Assembly: GCF_000799735.1 (NCBI RefSeq)
Contig: NZ_JUHH01000001.1
Location: forward strand, 496,001-560,000
DNA from: Methylotenera sp. G11
GTDB lineage: Bacteria; Pseudomonadota; Gammaproteobacteria; Burkholderiales; Methylophilaceae
DNA length: 64,000 nucleotides
Direction: 5' to 3'
Shown: piece by piece, positions 29,899 through 39,730 of the stretch
Position numbering within the stretch: the first letter of the stretch is position 1
Layout of the letters: the number at the start of each line of letters is the position of its first letter
Program-made: the position numbers and the translations under genes
Notes under the pieces: generated by a model
The model's input: the letters and a program-made list of their open reading frames with translations, nothing else
Databases searched by the model: none
What the model was told of the DNA's origin: nothing

Positions 29899-31932
29899 CT
29901 AAACCACATCCGGCATTTCAGCCCCATAGAATTTGACCCTGAGTTTCTTGAGCTGGTCCCTGAAGTCAGCCGCTTTTTCAAATTCCAGATTCTTGGCGGC
30001 ATCATGCATAGCTTTTTCCAACCGCTTCATTTCCTTGGTCATCTGTTTTTCACTCAAGGATTCGTAACTCGCCTGCTCTTGTGCGGCTTTGCGCTCACGC
30101 TGCGCTTCATCTTTATCGTAAACGCCATCAATAATATCCTTGATGCGCTTGCTCACGCCTTTAGGGGTGATGCCATGCGCTTCGTTAAAGGCTTTTTGCA
30201 CCCCTCTCCTGCGTTCGGTTTCGTCCATTGCCAGCTTCATGCTGCGCGTAATTTTATTGGCATAAAAAATGACCTGCCCATTCAGGTTCCGTGCGGCACG
30301 GCCTGCGGTCTGTATCAGGCTGCGCTCGGATCGCAGGAAGCCTTCTTTGTCTGCATCCAGTACCGCTACCAGTGAAACCTCCGGAATATCCAGGCCTTCG
30401 CGCAGCAGGTTAATGCCAACCAGCACGTCAAACTCGCCCAGACGCAGGTCGCGGATGATTTCCACACGCTCCACCGTGTCAATATCGCTATGCAGATAGC
30501 GAGTTTTGACACCATGCTCGCTCAGGTAATCAGTCAGGTCTTCCGCCATGCGTTTAGTCAGGGTGGTTGCCAGCACACGCTCGCCCACTTTCACGCGCTG
30601 CTTGATCTCGCCCAAGAGATCATCCACTTGCGTATCGGCAGGCTTCACCACGATTTCCGGGTCGATCAAGCCTGTTGGTCGCGCAATCATTTCTACAACC
30701 TGCTGCTGATGCTCTTTTTCATAATCAGCCGGTGTGGCTGAAATAAACACGCACTGCCGCATCACGCGTTCAAACTCTTCAAACTTGAGCGGACGGTTAT
30801 CCATCGCGGATGGCAGTCGCCAGCCATAATCCACCAGATTCTCTTTTCGGGCACGGTCACCTTTATACATACCGCCAATCTGCGGTACCGTGACGTGACT
30901 TTCGTCGATAATCAGCAAGGCGTTATCCGGCAGATAATCCATCAGGGTCGGCGGCGGATCACCTGGTCTCGCGCCCGTCAGGTGACGGCTATAGTTCTCA
31001 ATGCCTTTACAGAAGCCGATTTCATTGAGCATCTCCAGGTCAAAGCGCGTGCGCTGTTCGATACGCTGCGCTTCGACCAGTTTGTTTTCCTTGATATAGA
31101 AATTGACGCGGTCACGGAGTTCTTCCTTAATGGTCTCCATAGCGCGAATCGTGGCTTCGCGTGCGGTCACATAATGGCTTGAAGGGAATATCCTGAAATT
31201 GTGAATCTTGTTGAAAATTTGCCCGGTAAGCGGGTCAAATAGCTGAATACCATCAATTTCGTCATCAAACAGGCTGATGCGCACGGCAGTTTCGCTATTT
31301 TCGGATGGAAATACATCGATCACATCGCCGCGCACACGAAATGCGCCGCGGTCGAAATCAAAGTCATTGCGGTCATACTGCATGCGGATAAGGTGATCCA
31401 CAATGTCGCGCTGGCTGATCTTTTGGCCCAGATGGATATGCAGCACCATGCCATGATATTCACTTGGGTCGCCAATACCGTAAATGGCTGAAACCGTGGC
31501 GACGACAATGCAGTCTTCCCGTTCCAGCATCGCCTTGGTTGCAGATAAGCGCATCTGTTCGATATGGTCATTGATGCTGGAATCTTTCTCGATGAACAGG
31601 TCACGTGACGGCACATAAGCTTCAGGCTGGTAGTAATCGTAATAACTTACGAAATACTCAACCGAGTTATTGGGAAAAAACTCCCTGAACTCGCTATATA
31701 ACTGCGCAGCCAGTGTTTTATTGGGTGCCATTACGATAGCCGGGCGACCAGTGCGCGCAATCACGTTTGCCATCGTAAATGTTTTGCCGGAACCGGTTAC
31801 GCCCAGCAGGGTCTGGAATTTCAGATCGTCATTGACGCCCTGCGTGAGCTTTTCAATGGCTTGCGGCTGATCTCCCGCCGGTGGAAAAGGCTGATTAAGC
31901 TGATATTTGCTATTTGGAAAAGTAACGATCAC
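29899..31932 (-). CDS. uvrB: Excinuclease ABC subunit B
   Basis: UvrB verifies DNA damage and loads UvrC in nucleotide-excision repair. In 677 residues: Walker [19 protein letters not shown], the beta-hairpin region [24 protein letters not shown]-like motif [13 protein letters not shown], helicase motifs ending [13 protein letters not shown], and a C-terminal UVR domain ([20 protein letters not shown]). I chose a GTG start at 31932, giving a length and N-terminus like E. coli UvrB (673); a TTG at 31983 would add 17 hydrophobic residues. No strong ribosome site is visible at either. Confidence 0.94.
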   Translation of the reverse strand: MIVTFPNSKYQLNQPFPPAGDQPQAIEKLTQGVNDDLKFQTLLGVTGSGKTFTMANVIARTGRPAIVMAPNKTLAAQLYSEFREFFPNNSVEYFVSYYDYYQPEAYVPSRDLFIEKDSSINDHIEQMRLSATKAMLEREDCIVVATVSAIYGIGDPSEYHGMVLHIHLGQKISQRDIVDHLIRMQYDRNDFDFDRGAFRVRGDVIDVFPSENSETAVRISLFDDEIDGIQLFDPLTGQIFNKIHNFRIFPSSHYVTAREATIRAMETIKEELRDRVNFYIKENKLVEAQRIEQRTRFDLEMLNEIGFCKGIENYSRHLTGARPGDPPPTLMDYLPDNALLIIDESHVTVPQIGGMYKGDRARKENLVDYGWRLPSAMDNRPLKFEEFERVMRQCVFISATPADYEKEHQQQVVEMIARPTGLIDPEIVVKPADTQVDDLLGEIKQRVKVGERVLATTLTKRMAEDLTDYLSEHGVKTRYLHSDIDTVERVEIIRDLRLGEFDVLVGINLLREGLDIPEVSLVAVLDADKEGFLRSERSLIQTAGRAARNLNGQVIFYANKITRSMKLAMDETERRRGVQKAFNEAHGITPKGVSKRIKDIIDGVYDKDEAQRERKAAQEQASYESLSEKQMTKEMKRLEKAMHDAAKNLEFEKAADFRDQLKKLRVKFYGAEMPDVV

Positions 31933-32158
31933 GTGATGTTTTTTTAAAAAATTAACAATAAATTTTACCAGCAAAGCACACAAAACACTTTATTTTTAAA
32001 TCTTTGATTTAACTGCTTAAATATCAAGCAGAACTTTGAATGATATATCAGGTCTTTTGCTTAAAGATTCAAGCTTTCAGGTTTTGCCGGCCATCCATAT
32101 TCAAAACATGCTGCAACCCTGAATGATAAAAAAATCAACATGACCCTGGAGATTCAAT

Positions 32159-33169
32159 ATGCGCGGATTTATTTTGCTATTACTCATGCTCAGTTATTTA
32201 CAGCCGGCGCTGGCATTTGATCAGCAAAAAATACTGGCGTCACTTCAGTCTGTGGTCATGATACGCGGCTATAACGACAAAGGCGGCGTTTCATATGGTT
32301 CGGGCGTAGTCGTCAGCAATAATAAAGTGATTACCAATTGCCATATATTCCGCAGCACCAAGCAGCCGTGGATATCACGCGGTGAAGACACTTACACCAT
32401 TGCATCGGTCCAGGCTGACCGCTGGCATGACCTGTGCCTCGTGTCTACATCAGATCTGCCGCTAAAGCCTGCGCCAATAGGCAGGGGCAATGAAATCAAA
32501 AGAGGCCAGGAAGTGCTTGCAATCGGCCATTCAAATGGCGTGCCCAACGCACTGACTTCAGCCGGTGCGGTTAAAACCACTTACGACTTTGAAGGTGGCC
32601 GCGTCATCAGGAGCAGCGCCAAGTTCCTGATGGGTGCCAGCGGCAGCGGCATTTTTGACCTGGAAGGCAATCTGCTGGGCATCAACACATTCAAAACCCC
32701 GGGCCGCCCAGCCTATTTCTACTCACTGCCAATTGAGTGGTTGGCTGATCTGGAGAAAATGCCGGTTGAAACCACATTTCCAATTACCGGCAAAGCATTC
32801 TGGGAAGAAGAAGATAGCAACAAGCCTTTTTTCATGCAGATTGCCATTCCGGAACTCAACGGCGATTGGCCTAAACTTGCACAGGTGGCTGAAAAATGGC
32901 TGGCTATCGACCCCAAAAATTCAGATGCCTGGTACGAACTGGGCTTTGCCAGCGAGAATTTAAGCAAAACCAGTGAAGCCAAAAAGGCATATGAACAATC
33001 GGTCGCTTTAGATCCCGGTAACTCGGACTCCCTGATGCGGTTGGGTGTGCTGGCGCAGTCCGCCGGCGATAAAGAAGGTGTACGCAACATCAATCTTGCG
33101 CTCACGCATATTGATAAAGCGCTGGCGGCAGAATTCAATGCCTTGATTGGTTGCGGCAGCGAATGCTAA
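32159..33169 (+). CDS. Exported trypsin-like serine protease with C-terminal TPR repeats
   Basis: A 336-residue protein with a Sec signal peptide (MRGFILLLLMLSYLQPALA) and a ribosome site GGAG ahead of the ATG. Residues about 25-205 form a trypsin/S1C-like fold with the catalytic triad visible: His in ITNCHIF, Asp in RWHDLCLV, Ser in GASGSGIFDLEGNLLGI. There is no PDZ domain, unlike DegP. Residues about 225-320 hold two to three TPR units (KNSDAWYELGFASENLSKTS, NSDSLMRLGVLAQSAGDKEG). Periplasmic location expected; substrate unknown. Terminated by the hairpin at 33343-33376. Confidence 0.82.
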   Translation: MRGFILLLLMLSYLQPALAFDQQKILASLQSVVMIRGYNDKGGVSYGSGVVVSNNKVITNCHIFRSTKQPWISRGEDTYTIASVQADRWHDLCLVSTSDLPLKPAPIGRGNEIKRGQEVLAIGHSNGVPNALTSAGAVKTTYDFEGGRVIRSSAKFLMGASGSGIFDLEGNLLGINTFKTPGRPAYFYSLPIEWLADLEKMPVETTFPITGKAFWEEEDSNKPFFMQIAIPELNGDWPKLAQVAEKWLAIDPKNSDAWYELGFASENLSKTSEAKKAYEQSVALDPGNSDSLMRLGVLAQSAGDKEGVRNINLALTHIDKALAAEFNALIGCGSEC

Positions 33170-33489
33170 GGCCGCATGGAGCAAGTGCCGGCACGTGAAG
33201 GTTCGTGACGCATGGCACTTGTAGCCGGGTTGAGAGCGGCATGCAGCCTTAATGGCTATGCTTTACACACCCTGCAACTTAATGTCAGCCGGCAACTGAC
33301 ATTCCGGCCTTCTTGCATAGATACTTCCCTGCTTGATTCAGTAAAAAAATCCTGTGACATTCATCAGGATTTTTTTATTTATGTAATATGGAGTTTAGCG
33401 GGTTGTTTGTTATTCCTATTCGTGGTTTTTATGCGTAAAATGGCGGATATTCAACCATTTGCATATAAATTGTTTTAAGGAAGCATATT
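33170..33489. other. Spacer between protease and aspartate aminotransferase
   Basis: 320 bases holding the protease terminator and the upstream region of the aminotransferase, ending with its ribosome site (AAGGA at 33477-33481). An 88-codon frame here has no ribosome site and looks accidental. Confidence 0.4.
33343..33376 (+). terminator. Intrinsic terminator after the serine protease
   Basis: Arms 33343-33354 (seven A, TCCTG) and 33365-33376 (CAGGA then seven T) pair perfectly over 12 bp with a 10-base loop, so the stem ends in a T tract on the plus strand. Confidence 0.78.
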
Positions 33490-34728
33490 TTGGCAACGTC
33501 ATCATCAGCCGCTCAAGGCCAGGCAAACCCTTCTTCAGTATTATCGCTACGCGTTCAGTCAATAAAAGAATCCCCCACCCTCGCCATTACCGCCAAAGCA
33601 GGAAAATACAAAGCCGAAGGCCGTGACATCATTGGCCTTGCAGCTGGCGAACCTGATTTTGACACGCCACAGCATATTAAAGATGCTGCCAAAGCCGCTA
33701 TTGATGCGGGTTTTACTAAATACACCCCTGTATCAGGCATCCCGGGCCTCAAAAAAGCGATCGTTGCCAAATTCAAGAATGAAAATGGTTTTGACTATGC
33801 ATTAAACGAAGTGATTGTAGGTGTAGGCGGCAAACAAACCATTTTCAATCTTTGCCTGGCAATCCTGAACAAAGGGGATGAAGTGATCGTGCCGGCACCT
33901 TACTGGGTGTCCTATGCAGATATTGCGCTGGTTGCAGAGGCGACGCCGGTGATTGTTGAGTGCGGTATTGAACAAGGCTTCAAGTTGACACCGCAGCAGC
34001 TGGAAGCGGCAATCACCCCAAAAACAAAACTGTTCATGATCAATTCACCGTCCAATCCTACCGGATCTGTATATACACTGGATGAGCTGAAAGCCCTGGG
34101 CGAAGTGCTGCTGAAACACCCACACGTGTTTGTAGCAACCGATGACATGTACGAGCACGTTAACCTCACAGGCAACAAATTCTACAACATCCTGAATGCA
34201 GCACCTGCGTTGAAAGACCGCTGCATCGTGCTGAATGGCGTATCAAAAGCCTACTCCATGACCGGCTGGCGCATCGGCTATGCTGCAGGCCCTGCCTACA
34301 TCATCAAGGCGATGGAGATTTTGCAATCCCAATCTACCAGTAACCCGACTTCCATTTCACAAGTGGCCGCACAAGCCGCGCTTGAAGGTCCGCAGGAATG
34401 CATCGTGCCTATGGTGACCGCGTTCCGTGAGCGCCATCAGTATGTGGTTGACCGTTTCAACACCATGCCTGGCTTAAGCTGCCTGATGGCTGGCGGTGCG
34501 TTCTATGCATTTCCGGATGCGCGCGGCGCGATTGACACGCTGTTCAAGGCAGGCAAAATCAGTGCTGCTACCGACATGGCGCTGGCTGAATACCTGCTTG
34601 AAAAGTTTGATGTTGCAGTAGTGCCGGGTTCTGCGTTTGGTGCCGAGGGCTATTTCCGCATTTCATTTGCAACTTCAATGGATAACCTGCGTAACGCACT
34701 TGACCGTATCGAACGCGCACTTAAATAA
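33490..34728 (+). CDS. aspC: Aspartate aminotransferase, class I (PLP)
   Basis: Transfers the amino group between aspartate/glutamate and oxoacids. The 412-residue product is a fold-type I aminotransferase of subgroup I-beta: LAAGEPDFDTPQHIKDAA, INSPSNPTGSVYTLDELKAL, and the PLP-lysine motif VLNGVSKAYSMTGWRIGYAA, with the substrate Arg in YFRISFATS near the end. The start codon is TTG (33490) with a good ribosome site AAGGAAG 8 bases ahead; no nearby ATG fits. Some members also use prephenate; this cannot be decided by eye. Confidence 0.9.
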   Translation: MATSSSAAQGQANPSSVLSLRVQSIKESPTLAITAKAGKYKAEGRDIIGLAAGEPDFDTPQHIKDAAKAAIDAGFTKYTPVSGIPGLKKAIVAKFKNENGFDYALNEVIVGVGGKQTIFNLCLAILNKGDEVIVPAPYWVSYADIALVAEATPVIVECGIEQGFKLTPQQLEAAITPKTKLFMINSPSNPTGSVYTLDELKALGEVLLKHPHVFVATDDMYEHVNLTGNKFYNILNAAPALKDRCIVLNGVSKAYSMTGWRIGYAAGPAYIIKAMEILQSQSTSNPTSISQVAAQAALEGPQECIVPMVTAFRERHQYVVDRFNTMPGLSCLMAGGAFYAFPDARGAIDTLFKAGKISAATDMALAEYLLEKFDVAVVPGSAFGAEGYFRISFATSMDNLRNALDRIERALK

Positions 34729-34766
34729 GCACGAAATAAACGGCTGGCACGTCCAGTCGATATAGC

Positions 34767-34807
34767 AAGGCCTGTTTTCAGCGATCAATCGCTTTGAAAC
34801 AGGCCTT
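34767..34807. terminator. Bidirectional terminator between aspC and the AsmA-like gene
   Basis: Arms AAGGCCTGTTT (34767-34777) and AAACAGGCCTT (34797-34807) pair over 11 bp, with a second inner stem (AGCGAT/ATCGCT). T-rich sequence follows on the plus strand. The hairpin overlaps the last codons of the convergent AsmA-like gene. Confidence 0.78.
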
Positions 34808-36119
34808 TTATTTTATCTACCGCCCCGCCCGCCTTAACTCCCAGACTCGTTCCCACGCCAGGCCCCAGGATTGCAGTACCCGCAACAGCGCCTGCCATTG
34901 CAGCTTTTGTAGGAAACACCGTCGGCTTGTCAACCGTGCCGGAAACCTGCAAGGGGATGGCTGCCAGGCTAACGCCTTTTTTCAGCTCAACTTCCACGAC
35001 ACCATCAAGCTCCTGATTCGTTTTGACTTTTACCTGGCCAGAAGCCGCCAGCAAGCCTGAGCGTATTTTAATGTCGTGCAAGGTATACTGCTTGCCCTTT
35101 GCATCCAGAACCCCCGAGAGTTCATCAAACTGCGTTTGACCACCATTGCTCTGCTTGGTAAGCAAACTGGCCAGTTTCACCAGGTCCAGGCCATTCAGCA
35201 CCCCTTCTTTCACATTGAACCTGAAATGGGCATTGAGATTATCCCGCAATCCAGAAGCGTCTTTTGCCACGCCGGAGAAACTACCGTCGCCTGATAAGTG
35301 ACCGCTTAAATAAACCGATCTGCTAATGAGGCTGCTGGGTTCTTTCACAGACAGGCCATTCACTTGCAGCTTGCCTGACGCATGCCAGCCTTTCACCCAT
35401 GACAGTTTCGCGTTACCGGTTAACTTTCCGTTGTAGAGCGCAAGGTCGATCCTGGGAATATCAAGCTGGCTGTCTTTCAGGTACAACTCAAGCGCTGCTT
35501 GATTAACCAGCAGCGGCACCCCTGCCGGCAGCGTCCAGTTTGCGGCATTAACCAGTATTGAGTACCCTGCATCTTTGGGGGTTACGTCAGCGCTTAAAAC
35601 ACCGTCTACCGCTTCCAGCTTTAAGGACTCAAGACTGTTGGCGCCAGTCAGGTGCACATCCATATTAAAAGCCGGCAGCTTGATGTCCGGCCAGCTGAGC
35701 TGCAATTGATCTATTGTTATCCGTTTAACATTGACAGCATCAGGCCCGGCATTGGCATCGGCATGATTTTCAGGCAGTGCTGAAATGATGTCCAAAGCCG
35801 CTTTTTTAATGACCGGCTTGGTGATTCTGATCTCTATGGTTTTAGTTTCAGAAAATAAGGATCCCAGAGACGGAATGATGGAAATCTCACCCACCCTCAG
35901 TTCCTGCTGTTCGCCTACAGATATCTCCTCGGCTACGATGCGCGGCGTGGGCAGCAACAGCAGCCTCCCTGAAGTTATGGTGACAGGTGCGCCTATCTTT
36001 TCGCTGGCGATGTGCTGCGCCTGATCCAGGTAGGACCGCACGGAAATGAAAAAAGGTATAACAATCAATATGCTAATTACTGAGACAAATCCTATTAAGT
36101 ATTTTTTAGTTTTTTTCAT
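34785..36119 (-). CDS. AsmA-family envelope protein
   Basis: AsmA-like proteins are bridge-like lipid-transfer or outer-membrane-assembly factors anchored in the inner membrane. The 444-residue product has one N-terminal membrane helix (YLIGFVSVISILIVIPFFIS), then the AsmA domain start (APVTITSGRLLLLPTPRIVA), and a C-terminal AsmA_2 region (GVLNGLDLVKLASLLTKQSN; LSGVLDAKGKQYTLHDIKIR). The end is glycine-rich with a short hydrophobic stretch. It is shorter than E. coli AsmA (617) but similar to several betaproteobacterial members. Monocistronic; convergent with aspC. Confidence 0.8.
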   Translation of the reverse strand: MKKTKKYLIGFVSVISILIVIPFFISVRSYLDQAQHIASEKIGAPVTITSGRLLLLPTPRIVAEEISVGEQQELRVGEISIIPSLGSLFSETKTIEIRITKPVIKKAALDIISALPENHADANAGPDAVNVKRITIDQLQLSWPDIKLPAFNMDVHLTGANSLESLKLEAVDGVLSADVTPKDAGYSILVNAANWTLPAGVPLLVNQAALELYLKDSQLDIPRIDLALYNGKLTGNAKLSWVKGWHASGKLQVNGLSVKEPSSLISRSVYLSGHLSGDGSFSGVAKDASGLRDNLNAHFRFNVKEGVLNGLDLVKLASLLTKQSNGGQTQFDELSGVLDAKGKQYTLHDIKIRSGLLAASGQVKVKTNQELDGVVEVELKKGVSLAAIPLQVSGTVDKPTVFPTKAAMAGAVAGTAILGPGVGTSLGVKAGGAVDKIKGLFQSD

Positions 36120-36150
36120 TAAATTTATCCAAAAATTTGTCTACTAATGA

Positions 36151-36179
36151 TTGACCAAACCCCGCCGTGTCAGTATTAT
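36151..36179 (+). promoter_or_regulatory. Sigma-70 promoter of the tRNA-Asn pair
   Basis: TTGACC (36151-36156), 17-base spacer, TATTAT (36174-36179), ending 15 bases before the first tRNA-Asn. Spacing and hexamers are near consensus. The spacer is GC-rich (CCCCGCCG), as is frequent in stable-RNA promoters. Confidence 0.65.
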
Positions 36180-36194
36180 AGCGCCTTCACCGAT

Positions 36195-36270
36195 TCCTCA
36201 ATAGCTCAGTCGGTAGAGCGCCGGACTGTTAATCCGTAGGTCCCTGGTTCGAGCCCAGGTTGAGGAGCCA
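36195..36270 (+). tRNA. tRNA-Asn (anticodon GTT), copy 1
   Basis: 76-nt cloverleaf with encoded CCA. Acceptor TCCTCAA pairs with TTGAGGA, discriminator G. The anticodon loop CTGTTAA gives anticodon GTT. The T-arm CCTGG-TTCGAGC-CCAGG is perfect. Confidence 0.97.
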
Positions 36271-36276
36271 AATACT

Positions 36277-36302
36277 TAAGCCCTGTATTGATACAGGGCT
36301 TA
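36277..36302 (+). terminator. Hairpin between the tRNA-Asn genes
   Basis: A perfect 11-bp stem (36277-36287 / 36292-36302, TAAGCCCTGTA arm) with a TTGA loop, but no T tract follows. It could be a weak terminator or a processing signal between the two tRNAs. Confidence 0.5.
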
Positions 36303-36341
36303 TCTTCGAGTGATACTTAAATATTTAGAATTATCGACGAT

Positions 36342-36417
36342 TCCTCAATAGCTCAGTCGGTAGAGCGCCGGACTGTTAATCCGTAGGTCCCTGGTTCGAG
36401 CCCAGGTTGAGGAGCCA
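36342..36417 (+). tRNA. tRNA-Asn (anticodon GTT), copy 2
   Basis: Identical in all 76 bases to copy 1, 147 bases downstream; the identity extends four bases upstream (CGAT), making an 80-bp direct repeat (36191-36270 and 36338-36417). Anticodon GTT; CCA encoded. Confidence 0.97.
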
Positions 36418-36424
36418 GATTCAG

Positions 36425-36455
36425 AAAAAGCCCTGATATTTTCAGGGCTTTTTTA
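36425..36455 (+). terminator. Terminator of the tRNA-Asn pair
   Basis: 12-bp stem (36425-36436 / 36442-36453, core AGCCCTGA/TCAGGGCT), 5-base loop, followed by a T tract. Begins 8 bases after tRNA-Asn copy 2. Confidence 0.85.
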
Positions 36456-36706
36456 TTTCCGCCGCCAGCCCAATGCCTTGTTGTCCGCCTGCATCAGGCC
36501 CCTGCCAATTCGCACAGTACTGCTGCCAGATGTTAAGTTAAGTAAAAATCCCACGCATTTCAAATATTGCCAAGTACAATATTGCTCAGCACATTTTAAA
36601 TATATTCTTAAACAAGTACCGTAAAAATTTAACGATTGCCAGCTTATTCAGCTGCCATAAAAAATTAACGCTACACAAACATTAATAATATTCAAAGAGG
36701 CAAACC

Positions 36707-37255
36707 ATGTCCTGGAAAAACACAAATCTACGTTACGGCACCCTATCTATAGCGCTGCATTGGCTAATGTTCCTGTTAATGGTTGCTGTTTATGCAACCA
36801 TCGAACTGCGTGAACTTTTTCCCAAGGGCAGCGACCCGCGCGAAACCATGAAAGCCCTGCATTTCATGCTGGGCTTGAGTGTGCTGCTGCTGGTTGCATT
36901 ACGTATATACGCAAGGGTTACTTCCCCCACCCCCATCATTACTCCGGAGCTGACACCGGCACAGCACCTGGTAGCCAAAATCGGGCACCTTGCGCTTTAT
37001 GGCCTGATGATCGCGATGCCGGTACTTGGCTGGCTGATATTGAGCGCCGCTGCAAAACCGATTCCGTTTTTTGGCCTTGAGCTGCCTGCCCTGATCGGTG
37101 AAAACAAAGCGCTTGCAAAATCCCTGAAAGAAATTCACGAAACGATCGGCGTTTTAGGCTATTACCTCGTAGCGGCACATGTGCTGGCGGCTCTGTATCA
37201 CCATCACATCAAAAAAGATAATACCCTGACGAGAATATTGCCCCTTAAAAAATAA
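36707..37255 (+). CDS. Cytochrome b561 family protein
   Basis: Small inner-membrane di-haem protein that moves electrons between quinones and a partner such as superoxide. The 182-residue product has four membrane helices with haem-ligand His candidates: LSIALHWLMFLLMV, MKALHFMLGLSVLLL, and a last pair in YYLVAAHVLAALYHHHIKK. Ribosome site AAAGAGG precedes the ATG. This is the prokaryotic CybB type. It stands alone; convergent with the copper ATPase gene. Confidence 0.88.
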   Translation: MSWKNTNLRYGTLSIALHWLMFLLMVAVYATIELRELFPKGSDPRETMKALHFMLGLSVLLLVALRIYARVTSPTPIITPELTPAQHLVAKIGHLALYGLMIAMPVLGWLILSAAAKPIPFFGLELPALIGENKALAKSLKEIHETIGVLGYYLVAAHVLAALYHHHIKKDNTLTRILPLKK

Positions 37256-37290
37256 AGCCGCGTCGCGGGTTCATGCATCAATGTTTCATA

Positions 37291-37332
37291 CATGAGTTGC
37301 CGGCGCAGAGGCAAAACAAAAGGCAACTCATG
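37291..37332. terminator. Inverted repeat between cytochrome b561 and copper ATPase genes
   Basis: Arms CATGAGTTGCC (37291-37301) and GGCAACTCATG (37322-37332) pair over 11 bp around a 20-base loop, overlapping the ATPase stop codon. There is no T tract; it is a possible shared terminator of the convergent genes. Confidence 0.35.
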
Positions 37333-39562
37333 CATCCTCAGCCGCCTGAGCATCTGCTTTCGGCTGCCACAGCTTGAGTGTCAATGCGTTAGATACAACA
37401 CTAAAGCTGCTTAACGCCATCGCTGCGCCGGCAATCACCGGGTTTAAAAAACCAAGCGCAGCCAGTGGAATACCCACGACGTTGTAAACAAACGCCCAGA
37501 ACAGGTTTTGCCGGATTTTTGCATAAGTGCGCCTGGAAATCTCAATCGCATCGGATACCAATGCAGGGTTCCCCCGCATCAGGGTAATGCCCGCGGCATG
37601 CATGGCGACATCGGTACCGCTTGACATGGCAATACCGACGTTAGCCTCCGCCAATGCAGGCGCATCATTGATGCCGTCTCCCACCATGGCCACCAGGCCT
37701 GTATTCTGCTTTAATTCTTTAACGATATTGGCTTTGTCTTCAGGTAGCACCTGCGCATAGAACTTGTCGATACCCAGTTTTTTTGCAACATTTGACGCAC
37801 TGCCCTGATTATCGCCGGAAATCAGCACTGTTAGAATTTCCTGCTGCTGCAAGCTGGCAACAGCCCTGGCTGCCGTTGGCTTTAATGTATCGCCGAAGGC
37901 AAGCATACCCAGCAGCCTCGGCGCATGATCCATCGCACAGAGCCAGGACACGCTGTAACCTTGATTCTGCAAAGCATCGGCTTGCATCTGCATCGCTGCG
38001 ACATCGATAGCCAGCTCCTTCATCAGGCCGGAGCTGCCTAAAGCCAGTGCCAGCCCGGCAACCTCACCCCTCAGGCCTTTGCCGGAAATTGCCTGTACGT
38101 TGCCTGCTGTTTGCAGCGTGAGACCTTTATCCTGGGCTGCATTGATCACGGCTTTTGCCAGCGGATGTTCGCTGCCGGATTGCAGGCTGGCAGCCATTGC
38201 CAGCACCTGGCTATCATCACCGGTGACCGATACCAGCTCAACCAGCCTGGGATGCCCTTCCGTCAGCGTTCCGGTTTTATCGAAAGCCACGGTTTTCACG
38301 GCATGCGCCAGTTCAAGCGCCTCGGCGTCCTTAATCAGGATGCCATGCCGCGCCGCCACCCCGGTGCCAACCATGATGGCTGTCGGCGTTGCCAGGCCAA
38401 GCGCGCACGGGCAGGCAATGACCAGTACCGCAACCGCATTGAGTATGGCAACCTGCCAGTCTCCGCCGATCAGACCCCAGGCAAACAGTGTGATAAAGGC
38501 AATCACGATCACTACAGGCACGAAAACCGCACTGACTTTATCCACCAGCCGCTGTATGGGCGCTTTTTTAGCCTGTGCGGATTCCACCAGCCGCACGATG
38601 CGCGCCAGCACGGATTCATTGCCCAGTGCCGTCGTGCTAACATGGAGCAGGCCTTCACCGTTGATGGAGCCGCCGGTGACCTTATCTCCCGCCTGTTTTA
38701 CAACCGGAAGGCTTTCACCGGTGATCAAGGATTCATCTACCTGGCTGTTACCCTGCCTGACGATGCCATCCACCGCTACGCGCTCGCCCGGACGTATCAT
38801 CACCAGGTCACCCAGCACCACAGACGAGATGGGGAGCTGCAACTCCTGATTGTTGCGGATTACGCTGGCGCGTTCCGGACGCAAAGCGTTCAGCGCTCGA
38901 ATAGCCTCGGTTGTTTTTGATTTGGCGCGTGTTTCCAGCCATTTGCCCAGCAAGACAAGGGTAATCACAATGGCAGATGTTTCAAAGTAGAGATGCCCCA
39001 TGCCGGCATGGGCAGTGTTAAAAAGCAGGTATACGCTCAAACCGTATGCGGCAGAGGTGCCGATTGCGACAAGCAGGTCCATATTGCCGGCGCCGGCTTT
39101 CAAGGCATGCCAGCCAGCCTTGTAGAAACGCCAGCCCAGCCAGAACTGCACAGGGGTTGCCAGTGCCCATTGCAGCCAGCCGGAAACATGCCATTGCAGG
39201 AACGGCCAGCTCAGCCATTCGGTGAACATGCCCGCTACCAATGGCAAAGACAGTACACTGGAAACAGCAACAGGCCACCAGCTATAAGCGGTAGCCGGGC
39301 TTTCCAGCATGGAAGCTGGCTGTTCCAGGTCGAGATTGAGCGGCTGCGCCTGATAGCCGGCGGCCACCACTGCAGCCACCAGCTTATCCGGTGTGATTTC
39401 GCCAGAAGAACCAGTCACTTGCGCAGTTTCAAGTGCCAGGTTTACTTCCGCAGTGACGACGCCCGGTACTTTCAGCAGGCTTTTTTCAACACGGCCCGCA
39501 CATGATGCGCAGGTCATGCCTTTGATTTCCAGTGTCCATTGCCCTGCTTTTTGCTCTTGCAT
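37328..39562 (-). CDS. copA: Cu(I)-exporting P1B-1 ATPase (CopA type)
   Basis: Pumps Cu(I) (or Ag(I)) out of the cytoplasm. In 744 residues from [15 protein letters not shown]: one N-terminal heavy-metal-associated domain with GMTCASC, eight membrane helices, the transport-site CPC ([12 protein letters not shown]), phosphorylation site [10 protein letters not shown], the [10 protein letters not shown] nucleotide-binding motif, and the P1B-1 signature residues YN (FVYNVVGIP) and [13 protein letters not shown]. All catalytic residues are intact. I preferred the ATG at 39562; the frame upstream to 39661 adds non-homologous residues. No CueR-type regulator or chaperone is adjacent. Confidence 0.93.
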   Translation of the reverse strand: MQEQKAGQWTLEIKGMTCASCAGRVEKSLLKVPGVVTAEVNLALETAQVTGSSGEITPDKLVAAVVAAGYQAQPLNLDLEQPASMLESPATAYSWWPVAVSSVLSLPLVAGMFTEWLSWPFLQWHVSGWLQWALATPVQFWLGWRFYKAGWHALKAGAGNMDLLVAIGTSAAYGLSVYLLFNTAHAGMGHLYFETSAIVITLVLLGKWLETRAKSKTTEAIRALNALRPERASVIRNNQELQLPISSVVLGDLVMIRPGERVAVDGIVRQGNSQVDESLITGESLPVVKQAGDKVTGGSINGEGLLHVSTTALGNESVLARIVRLVESAQAKKAPIQRLVDKVSAVFVPVVIVIAFITLFAWGLIGGDWQVAILNAVAVLVIACPCALGLATPTAIMVGTGVAARHGILIKDAEALELAHAVKTVAFDKTGTLTEGHPRLVELVSVTGDDSQVLAMAASLQSGSEHPLAKAVINAAQDKGLTLQTAGNVQAISGKGLRGEVAGLALALGSSGLMKELAIDVAAMQMQADALQNQGYSVSWLCAMDHAPRLLGMLAFGDTLKPTAARAVASLQQQEILTVLISGDNQGSASNVAKKLGIDKFYAQVLPEDKANIVKELKQNTGLVAMVGDGINDAPALAEANVGIAMSSGTDVAMHAAGITLMRGNPALVSDAIEISRRTYAKIRQNLFWAFVYNVVGIPLAALGFLNPVIAGAAMALSSFSVVSNALTLKLWQPKADAQAAEDA

Positions 39563-39730
39563 GATTAAGCGCTTTCTTTCCAATGACAGATTGAGCTTGA
39601 TTATAGTCCACAGCCCATGCTTGCATGATGATTTAGATTCATCATATATTTTTTGATTCAATGCCAGTGTTTAAAGATTCGTTGGTTATAATTCACAGCA
39701 CAAAAACACCTTTACAGGAAAACCTATCTT

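Noticed and set aside
33212-33478. 88-codon frame between the protease and aspC
   Set aside because: Contains the protease terminator in its middle; no ribosome site; not a believable protein.
38079-38920. Two long plus-strand open frames (256 and 269 codons) opposite copA
   Set aside because: They lie wholly inside the copper ATPase gene, show no family motif or ribosome site, and their length follows from the GC-rich codon pattern of the real gene.
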